Assembly: GCF_021390595.1 (NCBI RefSeq) | Contig: NZ_JAJEJR010000001.1 | Span: 3,414,188-3,478,187 of the forward strand | DNA from: Paraburkholderia sp. HP33-1 | GTDB taxonomy: Bacteria > Pseudomonadota > Gammaproteobacteria > Burkholderiales > Burkholderiaceae | Length of the DNA: 64,000 nt | Reading direction: 5' to 3' | Shown here: positions 1 to 9,036 of the stretch, in pieces | How positions within the stretch are numbered: position 1 is the stretch's first letter | Layout of the letters: every line of letters begins with the position of its first letter | Notes under the pieces: generated by a model | Database searches by the model: none | Seen by the model: only the letters and a program-made list of their open reading frames with translations | What the model was told of the DNA's origin: nothing | Made by a program: the position numbers and the translations under genes

Positions 1-739
1 CGACCCCGCTGCAGCGGCGGCCATCGAACACGACACGCTGCGTGTGGGCACCGGTAATGACCGTCAGATTCCCGCGCTTCAGCGCGGGCCTCAAAAATGC
101 CTTCGACGCATTCCAGCGAATACCGCGCTTCTGATTGACGTCGAAGTAGCCGACGCCGGTGTTGTCGCCGCGATTGAAATCGTCAGCGGCGGGAATGCCG
201 GTTTGCTGCGCGGCTTGCGCAAACTCTTCGAGAATCTTCCATTTGAGGCGCTGCTTTTCGACGCGCCACGGTCCGCCTGCACCGTGCGATTCGGTGGCGC
301 CGCCGTAATGGTCCTCGCTGCGCCTGAAGACCGGCAGCACCGCGTTCCATGACCATGCGCTGTCGTTCGTCACGCGCGCCCATTCGTCGTAGTCTTCGCG
401 CTGGCCGCGCATATAGATCATGCCGTTGATCGATGAACTGCCGCCGAGCACGCGCCCACGCGGATACGACAGCGCGCGGCCGTTCAGACCCGGTTCGGCC
501 TGCGTCTTGTACAGCCAGTCCGTGCGCGGATTGCCAATGCAGTACAGATAGCCGACCGGCACGTGAATCCAGTGGTAGTCGTCTTTGCCGCCGGCTTCGA
601 GCAGCAGCACCTGGACGTCGGGATCTTCGGTGAGCCGGTTCGCCAGCACGCAGCCCGCGGTGCCCGCACCGACAATGATGTAGTCGAACTCGCCTTCGAG
701 CCGCCGTGGGGTCCCGGGCGTACTGTCGCTATGACTCAT
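1..739 (-). CDS. GMC-family FAD oxidoreductase (choline dehydrogenase-like), 3' end cut by window edge
   Basis: N-terminal part of a glucose-methanol-choline oxidoreductase; about 246 of the usual 530-560 residues are present and the rest lies left of the window. The N terminus carries the FAD Rossmann motif (YIIVGAGTAGCVLANRL), an acidic residue ending the second strand (LLLEAGG), and the GMC signature around PRGRVLGGSSSINGM. The ATG at 737-739 is preceded by a good ribosome-binding site (AGGAGA). It lies 127 bp downstream of the methylmalonate-semialdehyde dehydrogenase gene on the same strand, so the two are probably cotranscribed. The family oxidises alcohols such as choline or long-chain alcohols with FAD; the substrate here cannot be told. 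Confidence 0.93.
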   Translation of the reverse strand, partial: MSHSDSTPGTPRRLEGEFDYIIVGAGTAGCVLANRLTEDPDVQVLLLEAGGKDDYHWIHVPVGYLYCIGNPRTDWLYKTQAEPGLNGRALSYPRGRVLGGSSSINGMIYMRGQREDYDEWARVTNDSAWSWNAVLPVFRRSEDHYGGATESHGAGGPWRVEKQRLKWKILEEFAQAAQQTGIPAADDFNRGDNTGVGYFDVNQKRGIRWNASKAFLRPALKRGNLTVITGAHTQRVVFDGRRCSGV

Positions 740-762
740 CGTTCAGTCTCCTAAGCATTTTT

Positions 763-806
763 GCCGCGCATGCGTGGACGCTTGAGCGTTCCAACGCATG
801 CGCGGC
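763..806 (-). repeat. Long intercistronic inverted repeat between mmsA and the GMC gene
   Basis: Perfect 13-bp inverted repeat: arm 763-775 (GCCGCGCATGCGT) pairs with 794-806. The 18-bp middle can extend the stem further (GGACGCT against AGCGTTCC). In the mmsA-to-GMC transcript the hairpin lies about 60 nt after the mmsA stop and just upstream of the ribosome-binding site of the GMC gene. No U-run follows in the direction of transcription, so it is not a plain terminator. A role in mRNA stability or translational coupling is inference. Confidence 0.6.
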
Positions 807-865
807 GAAGGGCTTTTATTTTTTGTGGAGCGCGTGCGGACTTGATGTTGCACGCAACCGCCCGA

Positions 866-2434
866 CTATTTGGCGACCGGCATCGTGAATTCAGCGCCCT
901 TCGCAATGCTGTCGGGCCAGCGCTGCATGATGCTCTTGTAGCGCGTGTAGAAGCGCACGCCTTCCTCACCGTACGCGTGATGATCGCCGAACAGCGACTT
1001 CTTCCAGCCGCCGAACGAATGCCAGGCCATCGGCACCGGAATCGGCACGTTGATGCCGACCATGCCGATCTCGATCTGGCGCGAAAACGCGCGCGCAATA
1101 CCGCCGTCGGACGTGAACAGCGACACGCCGTTCGCAAACTGATTCGCGTTGATCAGCTCGACCGCGGAAGCAAAGTCAGGCACGCGCACGACGCACAGCA
1201 CCGGTCCAAAAATCTCCTCACGGTAGATCTTCATCTCGGGCGAGACGTCGTCGAACAGCGTGCCGCCGAGGAAGAAGCCCTTCTCGCGCCCCGCGACCGC
1301 ATGACCGCGCCCATCGACGACGAGCTTTGCGCCCGCCGCGACGCCAGCGTCGATATAACCGACCACCTTGTCGCGATGCGCGCCGGTAACGAGCGGCCCC
1401 ATTTCGGCGGCCGCTTCCATGCCGTCGAGGATCTTCAGGCTCTTCACGCGCGGCGTCAGACGCTCGATCAGCTCATCGGCGATATGCCCCACCGCGACCG
1501 CCACCGAAATCGCCATGCAGCGCTCGCCGGCCGAACCGTAGGCGGCGCCGATCAGTGCGTCGACGGCCTGGTCGAGATCGGCGTCGGGCATCACGACGAG
1601 GTGATTTTTGGCACCGCCCAACGCCTGGACACGCTTGCCATGCTTCGTGCCTTCCGTATAGATATATTCGGCGATCGGCGTCGAGCCGACGAACGACAGC
1701 GCGCTCACTTCCGGATGCACGAGCAGCGCGTCGACCGCGACCTTGTCGCCGTGCACGACGTTGAACACGCCGTCCGGCAAGCCAGCTTCCTTCAGCAGTT
1801 CGGCGAGCCGGTTCGACGCGGACGGATCGCGTTCGGACGGCTTCAGCACGAAGGTGTTGCCGCACGCGATCGCGACCGGGAACATCCAGCACGGCACCAT
1901 CATCGGGAAATTGAACGGCGTGATACCCGCGACCACGCCGAGCGGCTGACGCAGATTCCAGTTGTCGATGCCGCCACCGATCTGATCGGTGAAGTCGGTC
2001 TTCAGCAGATTCGGGATGCCGCATGCAAATTCGACGATTTCGATGCCGCGCATCACCTCGCCTTTCGCGTCGGAAAACACCTTGCCATGCTCGCGCGTGA
2101 TCAACTCGGCAAGTTCGTCGTGATGACGGTCGAGCAATTCCTTGAACTTGAACAGCACGCGCGCGCGTTTGATCGGCGCGGTTTCGCTCCATGCGGGAAA
2201 CGCGGCTTTCGCGGCCGCGATCGCGGCATCCACCTCGGCGACGCTCGCGAGGGGCACATGCGCGCTGACCCTGCCGAGCGCCGGATTGAAGACATCGCCA
2301 AAGCGCCCGCTCGTGCCTTCGACGGGCTTGCCGTTGATGAAATGACTCAGCGCGCGTGCGCCAGCCGCCCGGCGTGCTGCGACGTCCTGGGCGCTTTCGT
2401 TCGGCGCGGTTTCGTTCTGATATGTCTCGCTCAT
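866..2434 (-). CDS. mmsA: CoA-acylating methylmalonate-semialdehyde dehydrogenase
   Basis: Aldehyde dehydrogenase superfamily, 522 residues; it matches MmsA, which converts (methyl)malonate semialdehyde to propionyl- or acetyl-CoA in valine, inositol and beta-alanine breakdown. Visible motifs: cofactor region ITPFNFPMM (171-179), LKPSERDPS (197-205) and catalytic cysteine 306 in [10 protein letters not shown]. The general-base glutamate of ordinary aldehyde dehydrogenases is replaced by LGGAKNH (272-278), as is usual in MmsA. The N terminus is about 20 residues longer than the common form. The start is supported by AGGAAGAGG just upstream. A LysR gene is divergent, and the GMC oxidoreductase follows on the same strand. 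Confidence 0.93.
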   Translation of the reverse strand: MSETYQNETAPNESAQDVAARRAAGARALSHFINGKPVEGTSGRFGDVFNPALGRVSAHVPLASVAEVDAAIAAAKAAFPAWSETAPIKRARVLFKFKELLDRHHDELAELITREHGKVFSDAKGEVMRGIEIVEFACGIPNLLKTDFTDQIGGGIDNWNLRQPLGVVAGITPFNFPMMVPCWMFPVAIACGNTFVLKPSERDPSASNRLAELLKEAGLPDGVFNVVHGDKVAVDALLVHPEVSALSFVGSTPIAEYIYTEGTKHGKRVQALGGAKNHLVVMPDADLDQAVDALIGAAYGSAGERCMAISVAVAVGHIADELIERLTPRVKSLKILDGMEAAAEMGPLVTGAHRDKVVGYIDAGVAAGAKLVVDGRGHAVAGREKGFFLGGTLFDDVSPEMKIYREEIFGPVLCVVRVPDFASAVELINANQFANGVSLFTSDGGIARAFSRQIEIGMVGINVPIPVPMAWHSFGGWKKSLFGDHHAYGEEGVRFYTRYKSIMQRWPDSIAKGAEFTMPVAK

Positions 2435-2534
2435 CTCGTTCCTCTTCCTGTGAAATCTTCCGCTTCGCGCTCGATACTGCGCGCCGAAGCATGCTGAATG
2501 CCAAGCGTACGGCGCTTACGGACGACAAATCCAA

Positions 2535-2547
2535 TGAGTAATGCTCA
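2535..2547. promoter_or_regulatory. LysR-type operator candidate between mmsA and the LysR gene
   Basis: The divergent interval 2435-2578 contains TGAGTAATGCTCA, a T-N11-A inverted repeat (TGAG/CTCA arms), the classic LysR-type binding pattern. It lies about 32 bp upstream of the LysR start, with an AT-rich -10-like stretch (TAATAT) after it. Position and form suggest that the adjacent LysR protein binds here and controls both directions. Inference from pattern only. Confidence 0.5.
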
Positions 2548-2578
2548 ATTGCGCTATAAGCCGCGCTAATATCAGGTT

Positions 2579-3478
2579 ATGGATCTGACTCTGCTTAGGG
2601 CCTTCGTCACCGTCGCACGCGAGGGCAACCTCACGCGTGCCGCGGTGCAACTGCACCTGACCCAACCTGCCGTCAGCCTGCAAATCAAGCACTTGCAGGA
2701 GACGCTCGACGTGACGCTGTTCACGCGGACTTCGCACGGGCTCGCGCTGACGCGCGACGGCCAGGCGCTGTTGCCGCACGCCGAACGCGCGCTCGGCGCG
2801 GCAGCCGACGTACAACGCGCCGCGCAGACGCTGCGCCAGGAGGTGCGCGGGCGCCTGCGCATCGGCACGATTCTCGACCCCGAGTTTCTGCGCCTCGGCG
2901 GTTTCCTGAAGCAGCTCGTCGAGACCTGGCCGCAGATCGAGACCGCGCTGCGCCACGGCATGTCAGGCTGGGTGCGCGAGCAGATTCGCGCGGGCGAGCT
3001 CGACGTCGGCTACTACATCGGCCTGCCGTCCGACGAGGACACCCGCGATGGCGCCACGTTTCACGCGGTCACGCTCACGCATTTCCAGTATCGCGTGCTC
3101 GCGCCGGCGGGCTGGAAAGATCGCGTGAAGGGTGCGCGTGACTGGCGCTCGCTCGCGGCGCTGCCGTGGATCTGGACGCCGCCGGCGTCCGCGCACAACC
3201 GGCTGCTGTCGCGGTGCTTCGGCGAGGCGGGCGTGAAGCCGGTCAAGGTGGCTGAGGTGGACCAGGAGCCGTCGATGCTCGATCTGGTCAAGTCGGGCGT
3301 CGGTCTCACGCTCGCGCGCGACGCGACCGCGATCGCCGAGGCGCATGCGCACGCGCTGACGATCGTCGACGGCATCACGGTGCCGACCCAGTTGAGCTTC
3401 ATTACGCTCGACGAGCGCAAGGACGAGCCGGCGATCGCGGCGGCGTTGAAGCTGATCGAACAGCAGTGGGCGACCTGA
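2579..3478 (+). CDS. LysR-family transcriptional regulator
   Basis: 299 residues, normal LysR length. The N-terminal winged helix-turn-helix is clear: MDLTLLRAFVTVAREGNLTR, then AAVQLHLTQPAVSLQIKHL as recognition helix (about 20-40), followed by the linker helix and a periplasmic-binding-protein-like effector domain. It is divergent from mmsA with a T-N11-A box between them, so control of the mmsA-GMC pair is the likely job. The effector is not readable; a semialdehyde or branched-chain catabolite would fit the target. Confidence 0.92.
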   Translation: MDLTLLRAFVTVAREGNLTRAAVQLHLTQPAVSLQIKHLQETLDVTLFTRTSHGLALTRDGQALLPHAERALGAAADVQRAAQTLRQEVRGRLRIGTILDPEFLRLGGFLKQLVETWPQIETALRHGMSGWVREQIRAGELDVGYYIGLPSDEDTRDGATFHAVTLTHFQYRVLAPAGWKDRVKGARDWRSLAALPWIWTPPASAHNRLLSRCFGEAGVKPVKVAEVDQEPSMLDLVKSGVGLTLARDATAIAEAHAHALTIVDGITVPTQLSFITLDERKDEPAIAAALKLIEQQWAT

Positions 3479-3720
3479 GCGGGGGCGGTCCGACTCGCGT
3501 TGCGATATGAGTCTCGCTAATGCCCGCCCCTCTCCCACCTGAGCGCCGCACTGAAACCAACTTGTCACGAAGTTTTTGCTAGATTGTCGATCTACGCCCG
3601 CGCCGCGGCCTCGCGCCGCTTTCCCTTCCGCCTGACTTTGTCCTTCCCGGCGGCTTCTCCCCGGCAACACCAGCAACCGCGGAAGCCGCCGGTCACTCCA
3701 TCCATCGACAGGAGCCTGAC

Positions 3721-4257
3721 ATGGCACGCAACATCGAAATCAAAGCCCGCGCCCAGCACTTCGACCAACTGCGCGAGCGCGCCGCGCAGCTCGCGACGGA
3801 GGCTCCGCTGATCTTCCGCCAGCAGGACTTTTTCTACGACGTGCCGCGCGGACGCCTGAAGCTGCGTCAGTTCGACGACGGCACGCCGGCCGAGCTGATC
3901 TTCTATCAGCGTGACGACCGCGACGGCCCAAAGGCGTCGTACTACACGCGCAGTCCGGTGACGAATCCCGAAGCAATGCATGCGCTGCTCGCGACCGCCC
4001 TGACCACCCGCGGCATCGTCTCGAAGGAACGGCACGTGTATCTGATCGGGCGCACGCGGATCCATCTGGATCGCGTTGACGGTCTCGGCGATTTCGTCGA
4101 ACTCGAAGTGGTGCTCGCGCAGAATGACGACGAAGAAGGCGGGCATGCCGAAGCGCACGCGATGTTCAAAAGCCTCGGCGTGTCCGAAGCGGATCTCGTG
4201 CCGGTCGCCTATGTCGATCTGCTCAATGCCGAAGATCAGCCAAAACAGGCGGCATAA
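3721..4257 (+). CDS. CYTH-domain protein (class IV adenylate cyclase-like)
   Basis: 178 residues forming one CYTH (triphosphate tunnel) domain. It starts with the strand NIEIKARAQ, which keeps the E-x-K part of the ExExK signature. Basic and acidic strand positions follow (LKLRQF, LIFYQR, VDGLGDFVELEVVL). The family includes class IV adenylate cyclases, thiamine triphosphatases and inorganic triphosphatases; this length and sequence are usually annotated as class IV adenylate cyclase. The start has GGAG about 8 bp upstream (ACAGGAGCCTGAC). It stands alone between a LysR gene and a convergent Lrp-type gene. The 242 bp upstream (3479-3720) show no other gene. Confidence 0.75.
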   Translation: MARNIEIKARAQHFDQLRERAAQLATEAPLIFRQQDFFYDVPRGRLKLRQFDDGTPAELIFYQRDDRDGPKASYYTRSPVTNPEAMHALLATALTTRGIVSKERHVYLIGRTRIHLDRVDGLGDFVELEVVLAQNDDEEGGHAEAHAMFKSLGVSEADLVPVAYVDLLNAEDQPKQAA

Positions 4258-4343
4258 AGCTCGGGGCACCGCAGGAGCCGCGGCACCGTACGCGCGGCTC
4301 CCTCTTTCCACCTGCCGGCGTCGCCGGCAATCTCGTCAATCCC

Positions 4344-4835
4344 TCAACCCGCCGCCGCCCCCGGCGCCAGATGCCCCAGCGGCAACGGCCCATTGCGCTT
4401 GAACGTGGTCAGCACGATATTCGAGCGCACGCTATCGACGCCCGGCACGCGCATCAGCTTCTTCATCACGAAGGTCGACAGGTAATTCAGATCCGGCGCG
4501 ACGATGCGCAGCAGATAGTCGGCATCGCCGACGACCGCATGGCATTCGAGCACTTCCGGCAGTACGTCGATTTGCTGCTGAAACTGCTCGATGATCGAAT
4601 CGCCGTGATGCTTGAGCTTCAGGCTCGTGAAGGCGGTGACGCCGAGCCCGAGCTTTTCGGGCCGTAGCACGACGCGATAGCCATCCACCACACCGACCTG
4701 TTCCAGCCGCTGCAAGCGCCGTCCGATCTGCGACGGCGACAGCGGCACCTGCTCGGCCAGCTGCTGATGCGTAGCGCGGCCAAAGCGCTGCAGCACGTCG
4801 AGCAGCGCGAGATCGAAGTGATCGAGTTCCAGCAT
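4344..4835 (-). CDS. Lrp/AsnC-family transcriptional regulator, divergent from phhA
   Basis: About 163 residues from the chosen start. N-terminal helix-turn-helix (LDHFDLALLDVLQRFGRAT, then QQLAEQVPLSPSQIGRRLQRLE) and a C-terminal RAM ligand domain (ECHAVVGDADYLLRIVAPD). Longer starts at 4841, 4850 and 4883 exist. I chose ATG 4833-4835 because GGGAA sits six bases upstream and the protein then begins as in the family. It is divergent from phhA. Lrp-type regulators commonly sense amino acids, so control of phenylalanine hydroxylase by phenylalanine or tyrosine is the natural inference. Confidence 0.92.
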   Translation of the reverse strand: MLELDHFDLALLDVLQRFGRATHQQLAEQVPLSPSQIGRRLQRLEQVGVVDGYRVVLRPEKLGLGVTAFTSLKLKHHGDSIIEQFQQQIDVLPEVLECHAVVGDADYLLRIVAPDLNYLSTFVMKKLMRVPGVDSVRSNIVLTTFKRNGPLPLGHLAPGAAAG

Positions 4836-4865
4836 GTTCATTTCCCGCATCAAATGGCTATTTAA

Positions 4866-4880
4866 TGCACGATTATTGCA
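4866..4880. promoter_or_regulatory. Candidate Lrp-type operator in the phhA divergent region
   Basis: TGCACGATTATTGCA is an AT-centred dyad (GCA and TGC arms) in the 150-bp interval between the Lrp-type gene and phhA, 31 bp from the regulator start. Lrp/AsnC proteins bind such short, degenerate, AT-centred dyads. Assignment rests on form and position only. Confidence 0.4.
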
Positions 4881-4985
4881 CATCGTCGCATCATCTCGCC
4901 AATCTTGCGCCCTTCCCGCGTGTGCTCCGCTCTACACTTGCATTCACCGATCTCACGCAATTCAAGCTGTTAGAGCAGCTTCGCC

Positions 4986-5882
4986 ATGTCCACCGCCGCC
5001 AGCACCGCCAAACTCAAGGAACCGTTCGACGCCGGTCTCGAAATCCGCGCCGACTTTACGATCGACCAGCCGATCGAACGCTACGGCGCGGTCGATCATG
5101 CGGTCTGGCAACAGCTATACGCGCGGCAAACGACCTTGCTCGAAGGCCGCGTTTGCGATGAATTCCTCGCGGGCGTCGAGCGCATTGGCCTGCCGCCCGA
5201 CCGGGTGCCGTGCGTCGCCGACGTCAATGCGAAGCTCACGCCCGCGACCGGCTGGCGCATCGTCGCGGTACCCGGCCTCGTGCCGGATCAGGTGTTTTTC
5301 GAGCATCTCGCGAATCGCCGCTTTCCGGTTACGTGGTGGATGCGCAGCCCGGACCAGCTCGACTATCTGCAGGAGCCCGACTGCTTTCACGATCTGTTCG
5401 GCCATGTGCCGCTGCTGATCAACCCGATGTTCGCCGACTACATGCACGCGTACGGCCGCGCCGCACTGGCGGCCAATCACGCGGGCGCGCTGCCGCTGCT
5501 CGCGCGGCTTTATTGGTACACAGTGGAGTTCGGGCTGATCCGCGATGCAGGGAGTCCGAACGGCGTGAAGATCTACGGTGCGGGCATCGTCTCGAGCAAG
5601 GGCGAGACGCTTTACAGCCAGCAGAGCGCGGCGCCGAACCGTCTCGGCTTCGCGCTGGAACGTGTGATGTGCACGCGTTATCGGATCGACACGTTCCAGA
5701 AAACCTACTTCGTAATCGATGACTTCGCGCAACTGTTCGGCGTCGCGCAAACCGACTTCGCGCCGCTGCTGGCGAAGCTCGCCAACGCACCCGCCTATGC
5801 GGCCGGCGACGTGTTCGACAGCGACTTCGTAATCACGCGAGGAAACCGCGAAGGCTGGCACACCAGCGATGACACACCATGA
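4986..5882 (+). CDS. phhA: Phenylalanine 4-monooxygenase
   Basis: 298 residues, the size of bacterial non-haem iron phenylalanine hydroxylases. It converts phenylalanine to tyrosine using tetrahydrobiopterin and oxygen. The iron ligands are visible: His135 and His140 in [12 protein letters not shown] and Glu181 in YWYTVEFGL. No N-terminal ACT regulatory domain is present, as usual in bacteria. phhB overlaps the 3' end by four bases, and an Lrp-type regulator is divergent, giving the standard phh arrangement. Confidence 0.97.
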   Translation: MSTAASTAKLKEPFDAGLEIRADFTIDQPIERYGAVDHAVWQQLYARQTTLLEGRVCDEFLAGVERIGLPPDRVPCVADVNAKLTPATGWRIVAVPGLVPDQVFFEHLANRRFPVTWWMRSPDQLDYLQEPDCFHDLFGHVPLLINPMFADYMHAYGRAALAANHAGALPLLARLYWYTVEFGLIRDAGSPNGVKIYGAGIVSSKGETLYSQQSAAPNRLGFALERVMCTRYRIDTFQKTYFVIDDFAQLFGVAQTDFAPLLAKLANAPAYAAGDVFDSDFVITRGNREGWHTSDDTP

Positions 5883-6169
5883 TTCAGAAACTGACTTCCG
5901 GGGAGCGCACCCGGCAACTGGCGAAACTGCATGGCTGGGAAAGCGTGCCGGAGCGTGACGCGATTCGCCGCGCATTCGAGTTCGCCGACTTCAATGAGGC
6001 GTTCGGCTTCATGACGCGCGTCGCCATCAAGGCGCAGGAAATGGATCACCATCCCGAGTGGTTCAACGTGTACAGCAAGGTTGACATCATGCTGTCCACC
6101 CATGAAGCGAATGGCGTGACCGAACGCGACATCGCGCTGGCCACGTTCATCGACAGTATTGCTGCCTGA
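5879..6169 (+). CDS. phhB: Pterin-4-alpha-carbinolamine dehydratase
   Basis: 96 residues. It contains the PCD/DCoH signature [14 protein letters not shown] with the catalytic histidine pair and the downstream [13 protein letters not shown]. It regenerates the pterin cofactor by dehydrating 4a-hydroxytetrahydrobiopterin formed by PhhA. The ATGA overlap with phhA (5879-5882) means translational coupling. The 104-bp gap to the next gene is unremarkable apart from a near-consensus DnaA box (TTATCCACG, about 6199). Confidence 0.96.
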   Translation: MIQKLTSGERTRQLAKLHGWESVPERDAIRRAFEFADFNEAFGFMTRVAIKAQEMDHHPEWFNVYSKVDIMLSTHEANGVTERDIALATFIDSIAA

Positions 6170-6273
6170 TACAAATAATTACGGGCTTTGACGCGTGTTT
6201 ATCCACGGCTGGTCGCGTAATCAGGCCACAATGAAAGGGCAATGCAGGCAATTCCCTGGGTAAACCTTCAGAT

Positions 6274-6498
6274 CTACAGGCTATTATTAAGTTGAACGTA
6301 AGCTTCCCACGCCTGCCTTGCAATCGGGTCGAAACGATCCAGTGATAGCGACTTCTGACGCTGTACAATCAGCAGCGCATATGGCTTGGAGAGCGCGCTT
6401 GCCTCCTTGCACAGAACGAGTTCGTCGCCGCTCGAAGGTGAGCGGGCGCGCCAGAAGTTGATCGCGGCTTCCAGTTCGTGAATGCTTATCTCGGACAT
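6274..6498 (-). CDS. DUF3717 domain protein
   Basis: A 74-residue protein beginning MSEISIHELEAAINFWRARS, characteristic of the DUF3717 family found in Burkholderiales. The open frame continues upstream to 6615, but the upstream part is arginine/alanine-rich, not family-like, and runs into the response-regulator leader. I therefore place the start at 6498. No function is known. It is divergent from the two-component genes and convergent with phhB. Confidence 0.75.
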   Translation of the reverse strand: MSEISIHELEAAINFWRARSPSSGDELVLCKEASALSKPYALLIVQRQKSLSLDRFDPIARQAWEAYVQLNNSL

Positions 6499-6647
6499 GA
6501 CTTCGCGACGGCTGGTAAGGTGCTTCGAGGCAGCTCGACAGCGGCTTTGCGGCGCGTTTTCCGCCGCTTCGCACGCTGCCTGTGTAGCAGGCGCCCCGGC
6601 GAACCACTTGCCCAAACGCCTAAACCCATTGTACTTGAGCGAAATCC

Positions 6648-7334
6648 ATGCGACTCCTTCTCATCGAAGATGACCGCCCCATCGCACGCGGCATCCAAAG
6701 CAGTCTCGAACAAGCCGGCTTCACCGTCGACATGGTCCATGACGGCATCTTTGCCGAGCAGGCCCTCACGCAAAACCGCCACGAACTCGTGATTCTCGAT
6801 CTGGGTCTGCCGGGCATCGACGGCATGACGCTGCTGTCGCGTTTCCGCCAGAGTAATCGTCACACGCCGGTGATCATCCTGACCGCGCGCGACGAACTGA
6901 ACGATCGCGTCCAGGGCCTGAACTCGGGCGCCGACGACTATATGTTGAAGCCGTTCGAACCCGCCGAGCTCGAAGCGCGCATTCGCGCGGTGATGCGCCG
7001 CAGCGGTCCGCACGGTGACATGCCGCGCCCGGAGGTGTCGCTGGGTGGCGTACGCCTGTCGGGCGTCGATCGCCGCATCTTCAACGACGACAAGCCGCTC
7101 GAGTTGTCGCCGCGCGAGTTCGCGGTGCTCGAAATGCTGCTGCTGCGTCATGGCCGCGTGGTCAGCAAGGCGCAGCTTCAAGATCACCTCACGCACTTCG
7201 GCGGCGATCTCGGCGATACCGCGATTGAAGTCTACGTGCACCGCGTGCGCAAGAAGCTCGAGAACTGCCGTGTCGAAATCGTCACCGTGCGTGGCTTCGG
7301 CTACCTGTTGCAGGAAATTCGCCAGGCCGCATGA
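6648..7334 (+). CDS. OmpR-family response regulator
   Basis: 228 residues. Receiver domain with acidic pocket IEDD (residues 6-9), phosphoacceptor Asp51 in VILDLGLPG and the conserved lysine in YMLKPFE. The C-terminal OmpR/PhoB winged helix includes LELSPREFAVLEMLL and VEIVTVRGFGYLL. Closest in style to QseB/PmrA/TctD-type regulators. It is followed after 155 bp by its histidine kinase. Confidence 0.95.
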   Translation: MRLLLIEDDRPIARGIQSSLEQAGFTVDMVHDGIFAEQALTQNRHELVILDLGLPGIDGMTLLSRFRQSNRHTPVIILTARDELNDRVQGLNSGADDYMLKPFEPAELEARIRAVMRRSGPHGDMPRPEVSLGGVRLSGVDRRIFNDDKPLELSPREFAVLEMLLLRHGRVVSKAQLQDHLTHFGGDLGDTAIEVYVHRVRKKLENCRVEIVTVRGFGYLLQEIRQAA

Positions 7335-7489
7335 TCGTCGTGAAGGCCGCGCAGCGAGTCGCGGCCTGACGGCCCCGGACCGGCGCCGCGCAGCGGCTGC
7401 GCCCGCTGCGCGCCGTGCCGGCATCCAAACGGTCTCTGGGCGCTTCGCGTCGTTGCCACCGCAGTTGCCACTTTCCCGCGCGTACGAAC

Positions 7490-9004
7490 ATGCACCAGCC
7501 GGCCGCCAATAGTCTGCGCCGCACGCTGCTGCGACGCCTCGCTGCTCCCCTGTCGCTGCTCGCGCTGATGAGCGGCCTGATCGCTTACTGGCTCGCCTGG
7601 CAGTACACGCAGCACGTGGTCGACCGCTCGCTCGCGGACCTCGCGACCGCAATTTCCAAACAGATTCAGATTGCCGGACCGGACGCGCCCGTCACGGTGC
7701 CGCCGCTCGCGCAGGCGATGTTCTCCGACCCGGTCGAACATCTGGTCTACCGGATCAGCAACGGCGAAACCGAAATTGCCGGCGACAACGATCTGCCGCT
7801 GCAAGGCACCAACGTGCGCCGCATGCATTACGCATACGTATTCGAGACGCAGCACCAAGGCGTGACCGTGCGCGTCGCGCAGGTGCGGGTCGATCAGCCG
7901 AACGGCAATCCGATCGTCGTCGAAGTGGGCCAGCCGGTGCATCACCGCTTCCGCATCGCCGCCGAGTTCCTGGTTGCGATCATGATGCCGCTATTGTTGC
8001 TGCTGCTGGCCGGCTGGGTGATCGTGTGGCGCGTCGTCAATCAGCAGCTCAATCCGCTGACTGCGCTCGCCGATTCACTGAACCGGCAGACCCACACGTC
8101 ACTCGAACCGGTCGACGAAACCTATGTGCCGGTCGAGATCCGTCCGCTGACGGGCGCGCTGAATGCGCTCCTCGATCGTTTGAAAGCCGCCCTCGACGCC
8201 CAACGCAAATTCATCGCCGATGCCGCGCATCAGTTGCGCACACCGCTCACCGCGGTGAAGCTGCATGCGGAGCAGGCCGCCGTCGCGCGCGATCCGCAGC
8301 AGACGCTCGCGGCCGTGCGCGAGCTGCGCGCCGCGGCCGATCGCGCGGTGCGGCTGTCGAATCAGTTACTGTCGCTCGCGCGCGCCGAGCCAGGCGAGCA
8401 GGCGGCCCGCTTCGTCAATCTCGACATGGCCGCGCTCGCATTCGACACCGGCGCCGAGTGGGTGCCGCGCGCGCTTCGGGTACACGTGGATCTCGGCTTC
8501 CAGCGCCTCGACGATCCGTCGAACGGTGAGCCGTTGATGGTGCGCGGCAGCCCGGTGCTGCTGCACGAAGTGATCGCGAATCTGCTCGATAACGCGCTGA
8601 AGTATGTGCCACCCTCGCGCGCCGACGGCGCCCGTATCACGGTGACGGTTTCGCAGGCCTCGAATGACGATCTGCGCATGGCCGAGATCGTCGTCGAAGA
8701 CAACGGGCCAGGCGTGCCGCGTTCGCAGCAGGCGGATCTGTTCAAGCGATTTTTCCGGGGCGACGGGCAGGCCGACGCGGGCGTCGACAGCGGTGCGGGT
8801 CTGGGCCTCGCGATCGTCCACGACATCATGGTGCTGCATCATGGCAGCGTGCATTACGAGGATGCGCCGGAGGGAGGCGCACGCTTTATCGTGAGAATTC
8901 CGTTGTTGCCGCGAGGTGAGTCCGCAGGTGCTGGCACCGCCCACGATGCCAATGCGCGGCGCACCACAAAAAAACCGGCGCACTCGGCGCCGGTGGATTT
9001 ATAG
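7490..9004 (+). CDS. Two-component sensor histidine kinase, QseC/TctE type
   Basis: 504 residues from ATG 7490; a GTG at 7415 would add an unlikely basic leader. Order: membrane segment (about 20-40), periplasmic region with a 2CSK-like N-terminal sensor, second membrane segment (FLVAIMMPLLLLLLAGWVIV), HAMP-like linker, H box with His247 in FIADAAHQLRTPLTAV, N box (NLLDNALKYV), and G boxes (VEDNGPGVP, GAGLGLAIV). It pairs with the upstream response regulator. The last codons overlap the terminator of the convergent SET gene. The signal is unknown; relatives sense organic acids or metals. Confidence 0.94.
   Translation: MHQPAANSLRRTLLRRLAAPLSLLALMSGLIAYWLAWQYTQHVVDRSLADLATAISKQIQIAGPDAPVTVPPLAQAMFSDPVEHLVYRISNGETEIAGDNDLPLQGTNVRRMHYAYVFETQHQGVTVRVAQVRVDQPNGNPIVVEVGQPVHHRFRIAAEFLVAIMMPLLLLLLAGWVIVWRVVNQQLNPLTALADSLNRQTHTSLEPVDETYVPVEIRPLTGALNALLDRLKAALDAQRKFIADAAHQLRTPLTAVKLHAEQAAVARDPQQTLAAVRELRAAADRAVRLSNQLLSLARAEPGEQAARFVNLDMAALAFDTGAEWVPRALRVHVDLGFQRLDDPSNGEPLMVRGSPVLLHEVIANLLDNALKYVPPSRADGARITVTVSQASNDDLRMAEIVVEDNGPGVPRSQQADLFKRFFRGDGQADAGVDSGAGLGLAIVHDIMVLHHGSVHYEDAPEGGARFIVRIPLLPRGESAGAGTAHDANARRTTKKPAHSAPVDL
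8968..8995 (-). terminator. Rho-independent terminator of the SET gene, inside the kinase 3' end
   Basis: On the minus strand ACCGGCGC pairs with GCGCCGGT (8988-8995 with 8975-8982), followed by a run of seven T. It serves the SET-domain gene ending at 9037. It lies within the last codons of the histidine kinase gene, so the two convergent genes share sequence. Confidence 0.8.
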
Positions 9005-9036
9005 GGATGTGAGCGGCCTCACTCCCGGGCCGCGCC

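Noticed and set aside
761..2497. 578-codon frame antisense to mmsA
   Set aside because: Shadow of mmsA in high-GC DNA; Arg/His/Ala-rich with no domain.
6198..6207. Single near-consensus DnaA box after phhB
   Set aside because: Isolated, no neighbouring boxes or AT-rich element; likely chance.
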